A DNA stretch of 12,588 nt, taken from positions 1 to 12,588 of the forward strand of contig CAYTUB010000083.1 in the NCBI GenBank assembly GCA_964441145.1, given 5' to 3'. The DNA is from SHLQ01 sp964441145 (GTDB taxonomy: Bacteria > Actinomycetota > Acidimicrobiia > Acidimicrobiales > SHLQ01). Made by a program: the position numbers and the translations under genes. Below, piece by piece: positions 12,585 through 12,588 of the stretch (positions are counted from its first letter, which is position 1; every line of letters starts with the position of its first letter). Under the pieces are notes generated by a model. The model did no database searches and was not told the origin of the DNA. It saw only the letters and a list, made by a program, of their open reading frames with translations.

Positions 12585-12588
12585 GTCC

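Overview
The window reads as high-G+C chromosomal DNA of an actinobacterium. The best guess is a deep-branching, free-living lineage of the Acidimicrobiia type, but that placement is inference. The signs are a mycothiol-pathway ligase (MshC), an InhA-type enoyl-ACP reductase, an actinobacterial C-terminal cysteine domain on a J-domain protein, and many genes whose start codon lies 6-10 nt after a TAnnnT -10 hexamer with no Shine-Dalgarno site, as in leaderless actinobacterial transcripts. Coding density is very high: no gap exceeds about 150 bases. I saw no tRNA, rRNA, insertion sequence, prophage or CRISPR array.

Layout, left to right. (1) 1-325 (-) is the N-terminal part of threonyl-tRNA synthetase, cut by the window edge and divergent from a secreted RTX (calcium-binding nonapeptide repeat) protein at 442-1482 (+). 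(2) mshC at 1490-2620 (-) converges on the RTX gene and diverges from a likely three-gene operon (+): InhA-type fabI (2765-3532), an RmlD-like extended SDR (3552-4421) and an ABC ATPase (4414-5205). (3) Thiamine pyrophosphokinase (5208-5864, -) converges on the ABC gene with a 2-nt gap, and a membrane-anchored trypsin-like protease (5938-6669, -) lies upstream of it. (4) A 64-residue zinc-ribbon protein (6809-7003, +) precedes an ECF sigma factor (7102-7611, +) that overlaps by ATGA a membrane protein ending in a VanY-type D,D-carboxypeptidase domain (7608-8522, +). (5) On the minus strand are a membrane-anchored J-domain protein (8595-9323) and MurF (9405-10742). (6) D-Ala-D-Ala ligase (10785-11834, +) diverges from murF over 42 bp and is followed by a P-loop kinase of the uridine/pantothenate-kinase-like group (11865-12488). 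The last ~70 bases look like the Gly-rich C-terminal tail of a minus-strand gene with an interrupted frame.

How the genes work together. Ddl makes D-Ala-D-Ala, MurF attaches it to the UDP-MurNAc-tripeptide, and the VanY-type domain would trim the terminal D-Ala from such stems outside the membrane. Three steps of D-Ala-D-Ala metabolism therefore lie within about 4.3 kb, next to an ECF sigma factor. The most unusual unit is the sigma factor translationally coupled to a membrane protein whose outer domain is a peptidoglycan D,D-peptidase rather than a classical zinc anti-sigma domain. This could be an envelope-sensing pair, but that is inference. The other genes are mostly core metabolism (aminoacylation, fatty-acid elongation, mycothiol, thiamine diphosphate).
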